Origin: JALORV01 sp963703945
GTDB taxonomy: Bacteria; Pseudomonadota; Gammaproteobacteria; Burkholderiales; Burkholderiaceae_F
Assembly: GCA_963703945.1 (NCBI GenBank)
Contig: CAVPGM010000028.1
Location: 15,735-79,734, forward strand
Reading direction: 5' to 3'
Length of the DNA: 64,000 nucleotides
Below, in pieces: positions 8,002 through 15,599 of this stretch. The notes under the pieces were generated by a model. The model was given only the letters and a program-made list of their open reading frames with translations, made no database searches and was not told where the DNA came from. A program made the translations under genes and the position numbers. Each line of letters starts with the position of its first letter. Position 1 is the stretch's first letter.

Positions 8002-8955
8002 ATGCTTACCAGCATGTCGCGCCTGCCTCTGAATACCCTGCCCGCGTTCCGCGCGGTCGCGGAACTGCAAAACCTGCGAGCCGCCGGCGAGGTCCTGCAC
8101 CTGACGCACAGCGCAGTCAGCCAGCAGATTCGTGGGCTTGAAGAGCAACTTGGCTTCGAGCTGTTCGAGCGACGCGGACGCCGCGTGCTGCTCAATCCAG
8201 CCGGCGAAGCGTTACTGCGCAGCGTGCAGACCGCGCTGGCTCAGCTCGACGATGGTGTCCAGGCGGCTGGCGCCGCGGCCGGCGGTTCGGCCCAGCGGCT
8301 GCGCGTGACCATGCTGCCGTCGTTTGCGCAGCGCTGGTTGCTGCCGCGTATGGGCCGATGGCGTGAACGCCATCCCGACCTGGCCCTCGAGATAGAGGCT
8401 TCGCCTCAGTTGATCGACCTGCAACGTGAGGGCTTCCACGCCGCCGTGCGCCAGGGCCGCGGCCCATGGGCAGGGCTGGAATCGGAACAGCTGTTCGAAT
8501 CACCGGTACCGCTGATCGTCGTCGGCTCGCCGTCGGCTGCGCGTCGATTGCTGGGTGCTCAGCCGGAGGCGCTGGCGCGCGAGCCCCTGCTGGGGTACCG
8601 CGAGCTGTGGGAACATTGGTTCAAGGCTGCCGGCTTGCGCATCCGGGTGACGTCGGTGGCGGATTTCAACGATGCGGGACTGATGTTCCAGGCCGCGGAG
8701 CAGAACCTCGGACTGGCGATAGGCCGAGAGCTTCTGGCGGCGGACGCACTGTGCGACGGACGCCTCGTCCAGCTGTCGCCTCTCACGGTGACGTACGAGC
8801 ACGCGACTTCCTACCATCTCGTCTACCCGCCAAACCTGCGCGAGTGGCCGCCACTCGTGGCATTGCGAAGTTGGTTACATGACGAGTTGAAACGCTCCAG
8901 CAAGGACCTGCGTGCAGCGTACGCAAAGCGACGCTCGAAGACGCCACCAAGGTGA
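8002..8955 (+). CDS. LysR-type (GcvA-like) transcriptional regulator
   Basis: The protein opens with the LysR winged helix: LPLNTLPAFRAVAELQNLRA then LTHSAVSQQIRGLEEQLGFE and LFERRGRRVLL. Residues from about 90 on form the substrate-binding domain. The total of 317 residues fits the family, and the start of the DNA-binding helix (LNTLPAFRAV, SAVSQQI) is closest to GcvA-type regulators. Two ATGs are possible, 8002 and 8014; the second gives MSRLPLNTLPA and aligns best with relatives, so the true start may be four codons later. The gene is divergent from the DUF1127-like gene, the usual LysR arrangement with its target. Confidence 0.9.
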   Translation: MLTSMSRLPLNTLPAFRAVAELQNLRAAGEVLHLTHSAVSQQIRGLEEQLGFELFERRGRRVLLNPAGEALLRSVQTALAQLDDGVQAAGAAAGGSAQRLRVTMLPSFAQRWLLPRMGRWRERHPDLALEIEASPQLIDLQREGFHAAVRQGRGPWAGLESEQLFESPVPLIVVGSPSAARRLLGAQPEALAREPLLGYRELWEHWFKAAGLRIRVTSVADFNDAGLMFQAAEQNLGLAIGRELLAADALCDGRLVQLSPLTVTYEHATSYHLVYPPNLREWPPLVALRSWLHDELKRSSKDLRAAYAKRRSKTPPR

Positions 8956-8969
8956 TATGGCAACGCTGC

Positions 8970-9734
8970 TCAGGCTGCGCGGTACCGGCGAGGTCTCAGC
9001 CGAGCCTTGAAAGGCGTTCGCAGCCACACGACAAGCCCGCTCAGGGTCAAGCCGATCGCCGGCCATAGCAGCCACCGCCACGGCCTGCCACCCGCGCGCA
9101 GCACTTCGACGTCCTGCACGTAGATCGTTTCACACGCCCCGTTGCCGGTGTCGTCGCGTGTAAGGCTTGTGCCTCGCTTGAACGCGAAGCCGTGGTTGTG
9201 CGCGTACTCGGAGAGCGAGCCGCGGATGCGCACCTGATCACCGATCTGCACGTCACGAAGCTTGGAAACGATCGACGGACGATCGGCAAGCAGGTGATTG
9301 TTCGAAAGAGCCCGCATCGAAAAGAGGCGCCACCTTTCCGACGATGAAGTCTCGACGTTGCAGACGAACTGGCCGCTCGAATAGTTCAGCCCGACATAGC
9401 CACCACGTTCCACGTTCTCGGCGAAGACAACACACAGATCGACTACGTTGAGGTGATCGTTGGATGCCTTGTGGATCCAGTCCCACCAGGTGTCGGAGTC
9501 GTGGTTGCTGACGACCAAGCCCCAGATCTCGTAGTCGGCCACCGGCTTGACCGTGTAAGTGACGCCGCCGACCGTGGTATCGAACGGCACAGCCTGCGTG
9601 GGGCCCTGCACCGGTTCGCGGCGCAGATCCGGCAGCAATTGGGCCGGACCGGGCAGCGCGTGCCGGAGCAGCAGCGAGGCCGTCACGAGAGCGGCGCCCA
9701 CCGCCATCAATATCCCTCCAAGGCGAGCCTGCAT
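8970..9734 (-). CDS. Hypothetical envelope protein with terminal membrane helices, 254 aa
   Basis: The protein has one hydrophobic segment at the start (residues 7-24, ILMAVGAALVTASLLL) and one near the end (about 220-238, WLLWPAIGLTLSGLVVWL), with a soluble part between that probably faces the periplasm. The soluble part contains DYEIWGLVVSNHDSDTWWDW and a late CETIYVQDVEVLR. Similar proteins of this size and layout occur as uncharacterised proteins in Pseudomonas and Burkholderiales. No catalytic motif is visible. It is convergent with the LysR gene, whose stop lies 14 bases away. Confidence 0.75.
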   Translation of the reverse strand: MQARLGGILMAVGAALVTASLLLRHALPGPAQLLPDLRREPVQGPTQAVPFDTTVGGVTYTVKPVADYEIWGLVVSNHDSDTWWDWIHKASNDHLNVVDLCVVFAENVERGGYVGLNYSSGQFVCNVETSSSERWRLFSMRALSNNHLLADRPSIVSKLRDVQIGDQVRIRGSLSEYAHNHGFAFKRGTSLTRDDTGNGACETIYVQDVEVLRAGGRPWRWLLWPAIGLTLSGLVVWLRTPFKARLRPRRYRAA

Positions 9735-9895
9735 ATTCGCGGCAACCTGCGCTGATCAGCACAACATGAGGTGTTCGGTATCGATCGATTTTGCCATCAG
9801 CAAGGTGTGCCCGGTGCCGCTAGAAGCGCTCGAATAGGACCGCGCTTATGTGCCTGCGTGCGATACTTGCGGCACGGGTTAGCCGGTCTGCTGTC

Positions 9896-10205
9896 ATGTC
9901 CTATCGGCGCGTTGCACTCCACACTTTGCTTGCGCTCCTGCTGGTGCTTTCTCAGCAGCGGGCCATCCTGCACGCGCTGTCGCACGGTCTCGGGGTCGTC
10001 GCGCAGGCCCAGGGGACTCCGCACGAACAATCCTGCGACGAGTGCGTCGCCTTTGCCGGCCTGGACAACGCCGCCGCAAACTGGGATTCGATTCCGCCGC
10101 CAGACGTGGGGTGCCAAGGAACTGCCGGGGATTGCGGTCGTCCTTGAGTCTGACCGTGACCTCGATCTCGCATACCTGAGCCGCGCGCCTCCCCTGGTCT
10201 CCTGA
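9896..10205 (+). pseudogene. DUF2946-like small membrane protein, frameshifted in a G run
   Basis: The protein begins MSYRRVALHTLLALLLVLSQ (an upstream ATG at 9848 would add 16 residues) and contains CDECVAF, the cysteine motif of this group. As read, it stops early after DVGCQGTAGDCGRP. Skipping one G in the GGGG at about 10110 restores DVGAKELPGIAVVLESDRDL and an ending AYLSRAPPLVS, which is the typical arginine-alanine-proline-proline tail of the family. The break is therefore a homopolymer indel. Such proteins often precede metal uptake genes, and the zinc-uptake-type operon follows 160 bases downstream. Confidence 0.72.
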
Positions 10206-10366
10206 AGCTCGTGTGCGCCCTTCGCGCGCATTCGCAACACGCTTTGGTATGGCCCGCATGCGCTGATTCCTCAGCGACCGCCGAGTTGATCCCGGCGGCA
10301 CGCACCGGCTCCAGCTCGTCGTCGGCCATCGCCTGAGATCGAGACACTGGCAAGGAGCTTCGCCTC

Positions 10367-10954
10367 ATGATTCTTGTTCACAAACGTCCAACGGCCTGGA
10401 CGGGCGCCCTGGCACTGTGCATCGCGTGCGGCTGGCCGCATGGCGCCTCAGCCGAAGAACCCGGTGCCCACGTACACGGCGTGGCCGAAATGCGGATCGT
10501 GATTGACGGTTCGCGGCTCGAGATCGCGCTGGAGACTCCGCTCGATAACGTCCTTGGCTTCGAACACGCGCCGCGAGACGATCGGCAGCGCGACGCCGTG
10601 CGCGCCATGGCGGCAAAGCTGCGCACGCCGCAGATGTTCCTGCCCTCACCCGCGGCGCGCTGCAAGGCCGTGTCGACAAAGCTCGAATCCGCAGTCCTGC
10701 CGGCGGCATTGCTGGGCGAGGCTGGTCCCGCGGTGGCCCCGGCGCCCGCGCAGCCCGCAGCAAAAGAGGAAGTGCATGCGGACCTCGATGCCACGTTCAC
10801 CTGGAACTGCGACGCTCCGGCGCAACTCAAAGGGCTGGACACGGGGTTGATGCAAGCATTCCGTGGACTCCGTCAGGTCAATGTGCAGGTGGTCGGCCCG
10901 GGGGGCCAGTCGGCAACCCGGTTGAAACAGGGCCAGAGGAGCCTCGCGTGGTGA
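10367..10954 (+). CDS. zrgA: ZrgA (DUF2796) zinc-uptake-associated protein
   Basis: The 195-residue protein has a signal peptide (cleavage near ASAEEPG, residue 27) followed at once by GAHVHGVAEMRIVIDGSRLE, the histidine-containing start of DUF2796. The domain continues with LETPLDNVLGFEHAPRDDRQ and a late conserved FTWNCDAPAQLKGLD. The family includes Vibrio ZrgA, part of the zinc-regulated ZrgABCDE uptake system. The His-x-His near the mature N terminus is a plausible zinc ligand. It heads an operon whose next gene (ABC ATPase) overlaps its stop by several bases. I see no convincing Zur box in the 160 bases upstream. Confidence 0.85.
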   Translation: MILVHKRPTAWTGALALCIACGWPHGASAEEPGAHVHGVAEMRIVIDGSRLEIALETPLDNVLGFEHAPRDDRQRDAVRAMAAKLRTPQMFLPSPAARCKAVSTKLESAVLPAALLGEAGPAVAPAPAQPAAKEEVHADLDATFTWNCDAPAQLKGLDTGLMQAFRGLRQVNVQVVGPGGQSATRLKQGQRSLAW

Positions 10955-11703
10955 TCGATGCGCTCGCGTCAGCCGAACCCGTTGCGCAGCCGGCCAGCGC
11001 AGCGCAGGCACTGGCGGTCGAACAACTGCTGTTCCGGTGGAACAGAACGCAGCCGGTGTGCATCGATATCGATCGCTTCGAGGTCGCCGCGGGCGAGCGG
11101 GTTTTCGTCTACGGTCCGAGCGGCAGCGGCAAGAGCACCCTGCTTGGGCTGCTGGGCGGGGTGCTGCTTCCCGAGCGCGGCAGCGTGCGCGCTCTGGGTG
11201 CGAACCTGTCCGCGATGAGTGCGGCTGAACGCGATCGCTTTCGCGTCGATCACATCGGCTTCATTTTCCAGCAGTTCAATCTCGTGCCGTACCTGACGGT
11301 TCTCGACAATGTGCTGCTGCCCTGCCGCTTCTCGGTGCGACGAAGGCAGCGAGCAGGACCCGATCCGCGGGCTGCGGCATTGCAACTGCTGCGCGCCGTC
11401 GATCTGGCGAGCGACCTCGTCGAACGGCCGGTGACCCAGCTTTCCGTCGGCCAGCAGCAGCGCGTGGCTGCGGCCCGCGCGTTGATCGGTCGACCGGAGA
11501 TCATCATCGCCGACGAGCCGACGTCGTCTCTCGATGCAGATCGACAGCACCGCTTTCTCGACCTTCTGCTGCACGAATGCAGGGCTTCGAACGCGAGCCT
11601 GCTGTTCGTCAGCCACGATCGACGGCTGGCCGTGCACTTTACGAAGGAACTGGCCTTGCACAGCCTGAACCGCGCCGCCGACACGGCAGAGGCCGCGGTA
11701 TGA
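10948..11703 (+). CDS. ABC transporter ATP-binding protein of the Zrg system
   Basis: This LolD/MacB-like ATPase of 251 residues shows every nucleotide-binding motif: Walker A GPSGSGKSTL near residue 62, Q-loop FIFQQFNLVPYLT, signature QLSVGQQQRVAAARALIGRP, and Walker B IIIADEPTSSLD with the H-loop LLFVSHDRRL. It starts at a GTG that overlaps the zrgA stop (10951 is an equally good GTG) and ends ATGA-overlapping the permease. The overlap on both sides and the neighbours (ZrgA, FtsX-like permease, DUF3299) place it in the zinc-uptake-type operon. What it moves is inferred from the Vibrio system. Confidence 0.92.
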   Translation: MVIDALASAEPVAQPASAAQALAVEQLLFRWNRTQPVCIDIDRFEVAAGERVFVYGPSGSGKSTLLGLLGGVLLPERGSVRALGANLSAMSAAERDRFRVDHIGFIFQQFNLVPYLTVLDNVLLPCRFSVRRRQRAGPDPRAAALQLLRAVDLASDLVERPVTQLSVGQQQRVAAARALIGRPEIIIADEPTSSLDADRQHRFLDLLLHECRASNASLLFVSHDRRLAVHFTKELALHSLNRAADTAEAAV

Positions 11704-12974
11704 AGCACCTGATGCGGCTTGCGCTCGCCAGCGCCTGGAATCGCCGCACCACGCTCGGCCTCACGCTGACGGCAATCGCATTGTCCGTGACGATGCTGCT
11801 CGGCGTTGAACGCGCGCGCGTCGCCGCGCGCGAAAGCTTTACTCAGTCGGTCTCGGGTACCGACCTCGTGGTGGGCGCGCGGACCAGCCCCGTGCAGCTG
11901 ATGCTGTACGCGGTGTTTCGGCTGGGCGAGGCGACCAACAACATGCGGTGGAGCAGCTTTGAGACGATCGCTGCTGATCCTTCCGTCGCGTGGGCAGTGC
12001 CGCTGTCGCTGGGGGACTCGCACCGCGGCTTTGCGGTGATGGCTACGACCGCTGATTACTTTGAACATTTCCGCTATGGATACCAGCGCCCGTTGAGACT
12101 GCGTGCGGGCCGGTTCTTCAGCGGCACGGTCGACGGCGTCTTCGAGACGGTCGTTGGAGCGGAGGTGGCAGAGTCGCTCGGCTATGCAATCGGCGAGCGC
12201 ATCACGTTGAGCCATGGCATGGCGGGTACCGGCCTCGCCGAACATGCCGACAAGCCATTCAAGGTGGTCGGCATCCTTGAGCGCACCGGTACTCCGGTGG
12301 ATCGCACCGTGCATATCAGCCTGCAGGCCATGGAGGCGATCCACCTCGATTGGCAAGGGGGTGCGCCAATTCCCGGTGTGGCGATTCCGCCCGAACTTGT
12401 ACGCAAGTTCGAATTGCAGCCCAAGGAAATCACCGCAGTGCTGGTCGGGCTCAAGAACCGTAGCGAGGTGTTCAAGGTCCAGCGCAGGATCAACGATTTC
12501 AGCCGGGAGCCGCTGCTCGCGGTGCTGCCCGGTGTGGCGCTCGACCAGTTGTGGCGGGTGGTGCGGGTCGTCGAGCAAACCTTGCTCGCGGTGTCGGCGA
12601 TGATTGTCGTCGTCGGCCTCGCCGGTCTGGTGGCCGTGATACTGGCCAGCCTGAACGAGCGCCGACGTGAACTCGCGATACTGCGCTCGGTCGGGGCCGG
12701 ACCACGCCACATCGCAGCGCTGCTGGTGGCCGAGAGCGTTGTCGTCACATGCGCGGGCGCCCTTCTGGGCGTGGTGGCCATTGCTCTCGTCGCGGGTCTC
12801 GGCAGCGCATGGATCGAGTCGAGCTTCGGCATCATTGTCCGCCCGTGGATGGGCACGATGGCGGAGATTCAGCTGTTAGCGCTCGTCCTTCTCGCCGGTA
12901 CGGTCGCGGGATGCATCCCCGCCTGGCGAGCGTGCAGACTCTCGTTGGCTGACGGACTCACACCCAAGCTGTAG
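11700..12974 (+). CDS. ABC transporter permease (FtsX/MacB type) of the Zrg system
   Basis: The 424-residue protein starts at an ATG that overlaps the ATPase stop (ATGA). It has a first membrane helix (LGLTLTAIALSVTMLLGV, about residues 20-37), a large periplasmic domain of about 250 residues that begins GTDLVVGARTSPVQLMLYAV, then three helices at the end (about 295-320, 345-370, 390-410). ILASLNERRRELAILRSVGA is the cytoplasmic coupling segment typical of FtsX-like permeases. It works with the upstream ATPase. The signature is complete and in frame. Confidence 0.92.
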   Translation: MKHLMRLALASAWNRRTTLGLTLTAIALSVTMLLGVERARVAARESFTQSVSGTDLVVGARTSPVQLMLYAVFRLGEATNNMRWSSFETIAADPSVAWAVPLSLGDSHRGFAVMATTADYFEHFRYGYQRPLRLRAGRFFSGTVDGVFETVVGAEVAESLGYAIGERITLSHGMAGTGLAEHADKPFKVVGILERTGTPVDRTVHISLQAMEAIHLDWQGGAPIPGVAIPPELVRKFELQPKEITAVLVGLKNRSEVFKVQRRINDFSREPLLAVLPGVALDQLWRVVRVVEQTLLAVSAMIVVVGLAGLVAVILASLNERRRELAILRSVGAGPRHIAALLVAESVVVTCAGALLGVVAIALVAGLGSAWIESSFGIIVRPWMGTMAEIQLLALVLLAGTVAGCIPAWRACRLSLADGLTPKL

Positions 12975-12983
12975 AGGTCAACC

Positions 12984-13622
12984 ATGCTCAATTCACGAAA
13001 ACTCGTCGCCTTGTGCGTAGTGCTGCTAGGTACCAGTCAAGTCAACTTGGTCAGCGCCGCCGACGATGCCGCGAAGGCCGTTGCGGAAACGGCCACGCCC
13101 GCCGCTGGCTACAGAGTCGGCGACAGGCTTTCCTCTCCTGCGACGACAAAGCCCGGCACCGCACCGACGACCGACTACAAGCTCACCGCGTGGGAGGAGC
13201 TCGTGCCCAAGGACTGGAATCCCTTGAAGGATTTCCGCAGCCTGAACTTCGGCATGATGGGCGATGGCGATCCCCGCGCGATCGAGGCCCTCGAGCGACT
13301 GAAGCGTGAGTGGCAGAACGCGCCAACCGAGGCGGGCATGAACGAACAGCGCATTCGCATCGCCGGATTCGTCGTTCCGCTGGAAGGCAATATCGATCAG
13401 TTGCGGGAGTTTCTGCTGGTACCGTACTTCGGCGCCTGCATTCATGTGCCACCGCCTCCGGCCAACCAGACCATCCATGTCAAGCTGGCCAAGCCGATCA
13501 AGGGCGTGCACATGATGGACGCCGTGTGGGTCAGCGGCCAGTTGCTGACAGAGAAGAGCAGTACAAGCATGGGCGCATCGGGCTATCGAATGAACGCACA
13601 GGTCGTCGCGCCCTACAAGTAG
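12984..13622 (+). CDS. DUF3299 periplasmic protein of the Zrg operon
   Basis: The protein of 212 residues has a signal peptide (cleavage near VSAADDA, residue 26). The DUF3299 core includes RIRIAGFVVPLEGNIDQLRE, FLLVPYFGACIHVPPPPANQ and a late YRMNAQVVAPYK. The CIHVPPPPANQ segment, with one cysteine and one histidine, is the hallmark of the family and probably binds metal. The homologous Vibrio gene is the last of the zrg cluster. It follows the permease by nine bases and closes the operon. Confidence 0.85.
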   Translation: MLNSRKLVALCVVLLGTSQVNLVSAADDAAKAVAETATPAAGYRVGDRLSSPATTKPGTAPTTDYKLTAWEELVPKDWNPLKDFRSLNFGMMGDGDPRAIEALERLKREWQNAPTEAGMNEQRIRIAGFVVPLEGNIDQLREFLLVPYFGACIHVPPPPANQTIHVKLAKPIKGVHMMDAVWVSGQLLTEKSSTSMGASGYRMNAQVVAPYK

Positions 13623-13651
13623 CACACCACTAGCGCGGTTCAGCGGCCAAG

Positions 13652-15247
13652 CTATTTCGGTTTGCGCTGCGCAGGCCGAGATTCTCCTTCGATCGAAACC
13701 CAGGCTGCGAGCGCGCTGCCGAGGGCCAGCATGGCACTGAGCAGCATGATCCAGCGAAAGCCGGAGACAAAAGAGAGCTGCACGGCACGCCTGAGCGTCG
13801 CTTCGACCGAGGCGTCCAACCCGGGCGGCAGCGCGGCCGCAGCAAGCTTGCTGCGTTGGGCGTTCAACTGTGCGCTGGTCTCGGCGGACACTCCGGCGTG
13901 TTGCAACCGCTCGTGCAGGCTCGTTTCAAACGCCAGGGCCATGACCATCCCGAAGATTGCGATCGCGAGCAGCGCTGCGGTCCTTGAAACGGCGTTATTG
14001 ACTCCCGAAGCGACGCCCGACAGATCGACGTCGACCGAATTCATGACCGTGGTGGTCAATGGGGCGACGGTGACGGTCATCCCGACACCCAGAACCACGA
14101 CCGCAGGGAGATATCCCGACCAGTAATCGGCGTCGATGCCTGGCAGCGCGAACAGGCCGAATCCGACCGCCGCGATCAGCGGCCCAACGACCAGCGGCAG
14201 CTTCGAACCGATGCGATCGACCAGCGCCCCTGCCCAGCGCGAGAAGACGAACATGATGAGGATGAAAGGCAACAGGGCCGCGCCCGCCGCCGACGCTGAA
14301 TAACCTTGCACCTGGATCAGGTTGAGCGGAAAGAAGAACAGACTGCCGCCCAATGCCGCGTAGAGCAGTAACGTGAGCAAATTGGCGCCGACGAAGTTCC
14401 GGGACCGAAACAGATTCAGGGGCAGCATTGGAAACCTTGCGCGCAGTTCCACCACGACAAACGCGGCGGCTGCAGAAAGCCCAACGAAAAGCGCGGCAAG
14501 CACGGCGGTCGAGTCCCAGCCCTGAACCGGCGCTTCGATGAATGCGTAGACGACGCCACCCAACGCCACGATGGCCAGCGTGGCTCCCCGAACATCCAGC
14601 GAGTCGGCGGCATACTGGCTGCGGCTTTCGGGAACACGCAGCCAAACAATCGCGAGGACAACGAGCGCAAACGGAATATTGATCAGAAACGCCCAGGCCC
14701 ATGAATGGTGATCGACCAGGTAGCCGCCCAGTACCGGACCCAGGGCGGCCGCGATGCCGCTGAATCCCGACCAGGTTCCGATCGCCCGGCCACGTTCCTT
14801 TTCGGGAAACGACGCGCTAATGAGCGTCAGGCTGCCCGGAACGAGCAGCGCTGCCCCGACGCCCTGAACCGCCCGCGCCGCGATGAGTTGCCTAATCTCG
14901 CTGGACAGTGCACAGCCGACTGAGGCCGCCGCAAACAGCGCAACGCCTATCGCGAAGATACGGCGCCGACCGAACCGGTCCCCCAGCGAGCCGCCGACGA
15001 GCAGCAGCGCAGCAAGGAACAGTCCGTAGGACTCCACGACCCACTGCGCTTCGAAAGCGGTCGCGTTCAGTTCTCGCTGAATCGCGGGCAACGCGACGTT
15101 GACCACGGTGCCATCGACAAACGCCATGCTCGAGCCGCAGATCGCTGCCGCCAACACCCAGCGCTTGGTCGCCGCTGCGCACGGCCTGGCCTCAGCCGCG
15201 TGAAGAATGAGAGCGTCGTCGCAGGGCGGCTTGCCGATCTGGCTCAT
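13652..15247 (-). CDS. DHA2-family (14-TM) MFS drug efflux transporter
   Basis: The 531-residue protein has the DHA2 layout with 14 predicted helices. WVLAAAICGSSMAFVDGTVV opens helix 1, with the motif D1 (FVDGTVVNVALP). Motif A appears as GGSLGDRFGRRRIF near residue 90, and motif C as FSGIAAALGPVLGGYLVDHH near residue 160. These are proton-driven exporters of drugs, dyes or disinfectants in the inner membrane. The chosen ATG gives MSQIGKPPCDD; no strong ribosome binding site precedes it, and the frame is open further upstream. It is convergent with the Zrg operon, 29 bases away, and lies 82 bases downstream of the DUF2630 gene. Confidence 0.9.
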   Translation of the reverse strand: MSQIGKPPCDDALILHAAEARPCAAATKRWVLAAAICGSSMAFVDGTVVNVALPAIQRELNATAFEAQWVVESYGLFLAALLLVGGSLGDRFGRRRIFAIGVALFAAASVGCALSSEIRQLIAARAVQGVGAALLVPGSLTLISASFPEKERGRAIGTWSGFSGIAAALGPVLGGYLVDHHSWAWAFLINIPFALVVLAIVWLRVPESRSQYAADSLDVRGATLAIVALGGVVYAFIEAPVQGWDSTAVLAALFVGLSAAAAFVVVELRARFPMLPLNLFRSRNFVGANLLTLLLYAALGGSLFFFPLNLIQVQGYSASAAGAALLPFILIMFVFSRWAGALVDRIGSKLPLVVGPLIAAVGFGLFALPGIDADYWSGYLPAVVVLGVGMTVTVAPLTTTVMNSVDVDLSGVASGVNNAVSRTAALLAIAIFGMVMALAFETSLHERLQHAGVSAETSAQLNAQRSKLAAAALPPGLDASVEATLRRAVQLSFVSGFRWIMLLSAMLALGSALAAWVSIEGESRPAQRKPK

Positions 15248-15329
15248 CGGGAACGTTTCGAGTGCAGAGAAGCCTGCGCCGCATCTCGAAAGTTCGGAGT
15301 CGATCTCGCCCGACGCACGCCGCTGCGCG

Positions 15330-15563
15330 CTACCCCTTGTATTTCTCGACCGTCTCGACGTCGCGCGGAGTTGCGGCGTCTTCGTTGCCGCCGAACTCGC
15401 GGAGCGCGCGGCGCTGGCGCAAAAGGTCCCAGCACTGGTCGAGTTCCTCGCCCAGATGCCGCAGCCGCGCACTTTGATCCTGAGAAGCAGCGATCTGAGC
15501 CCGAATCTGATTTTCCTCGTCGATCAGGGCGGAGATGTGCGACAAGATGGCTGAATCCTTCAT
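15330..15563 (-). CDS. DUF2630 family protein, 77 aa
   Basis: The protein matches DUF2630 along its length: MKDSAILSHISALIDEENQI at the start, RLRHLGEELDQCWDLLRQRR in the middle and ETVEKYKG at the end. GGAGGT sits six bases before the ATG. DUF2630 proteins are small helical cytoplasmic proteins of unknown role found in many bacteria. It lies between the DHA2 transporter and the DUF349 gene on the same strand. Confidence 0.88.
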   Translation of the reverse strand: MKDSAILSHISALIDEENQIRAQIAASQDQSARLRHLGEELDQCWDLLRQRRALREFGGNEDAATPRDVETVEKYKG

Positions 15564-15599
15564 GGTCTGACCTCCGGAAATCACGCGGCCGAAAGCACC

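Noticed and set aside
13500..13660. Terminator between the Zrg operon and the DHA2 transporter
   Set aside because: The genes converge within 29 bases, but I could find no stem followed by a T run.
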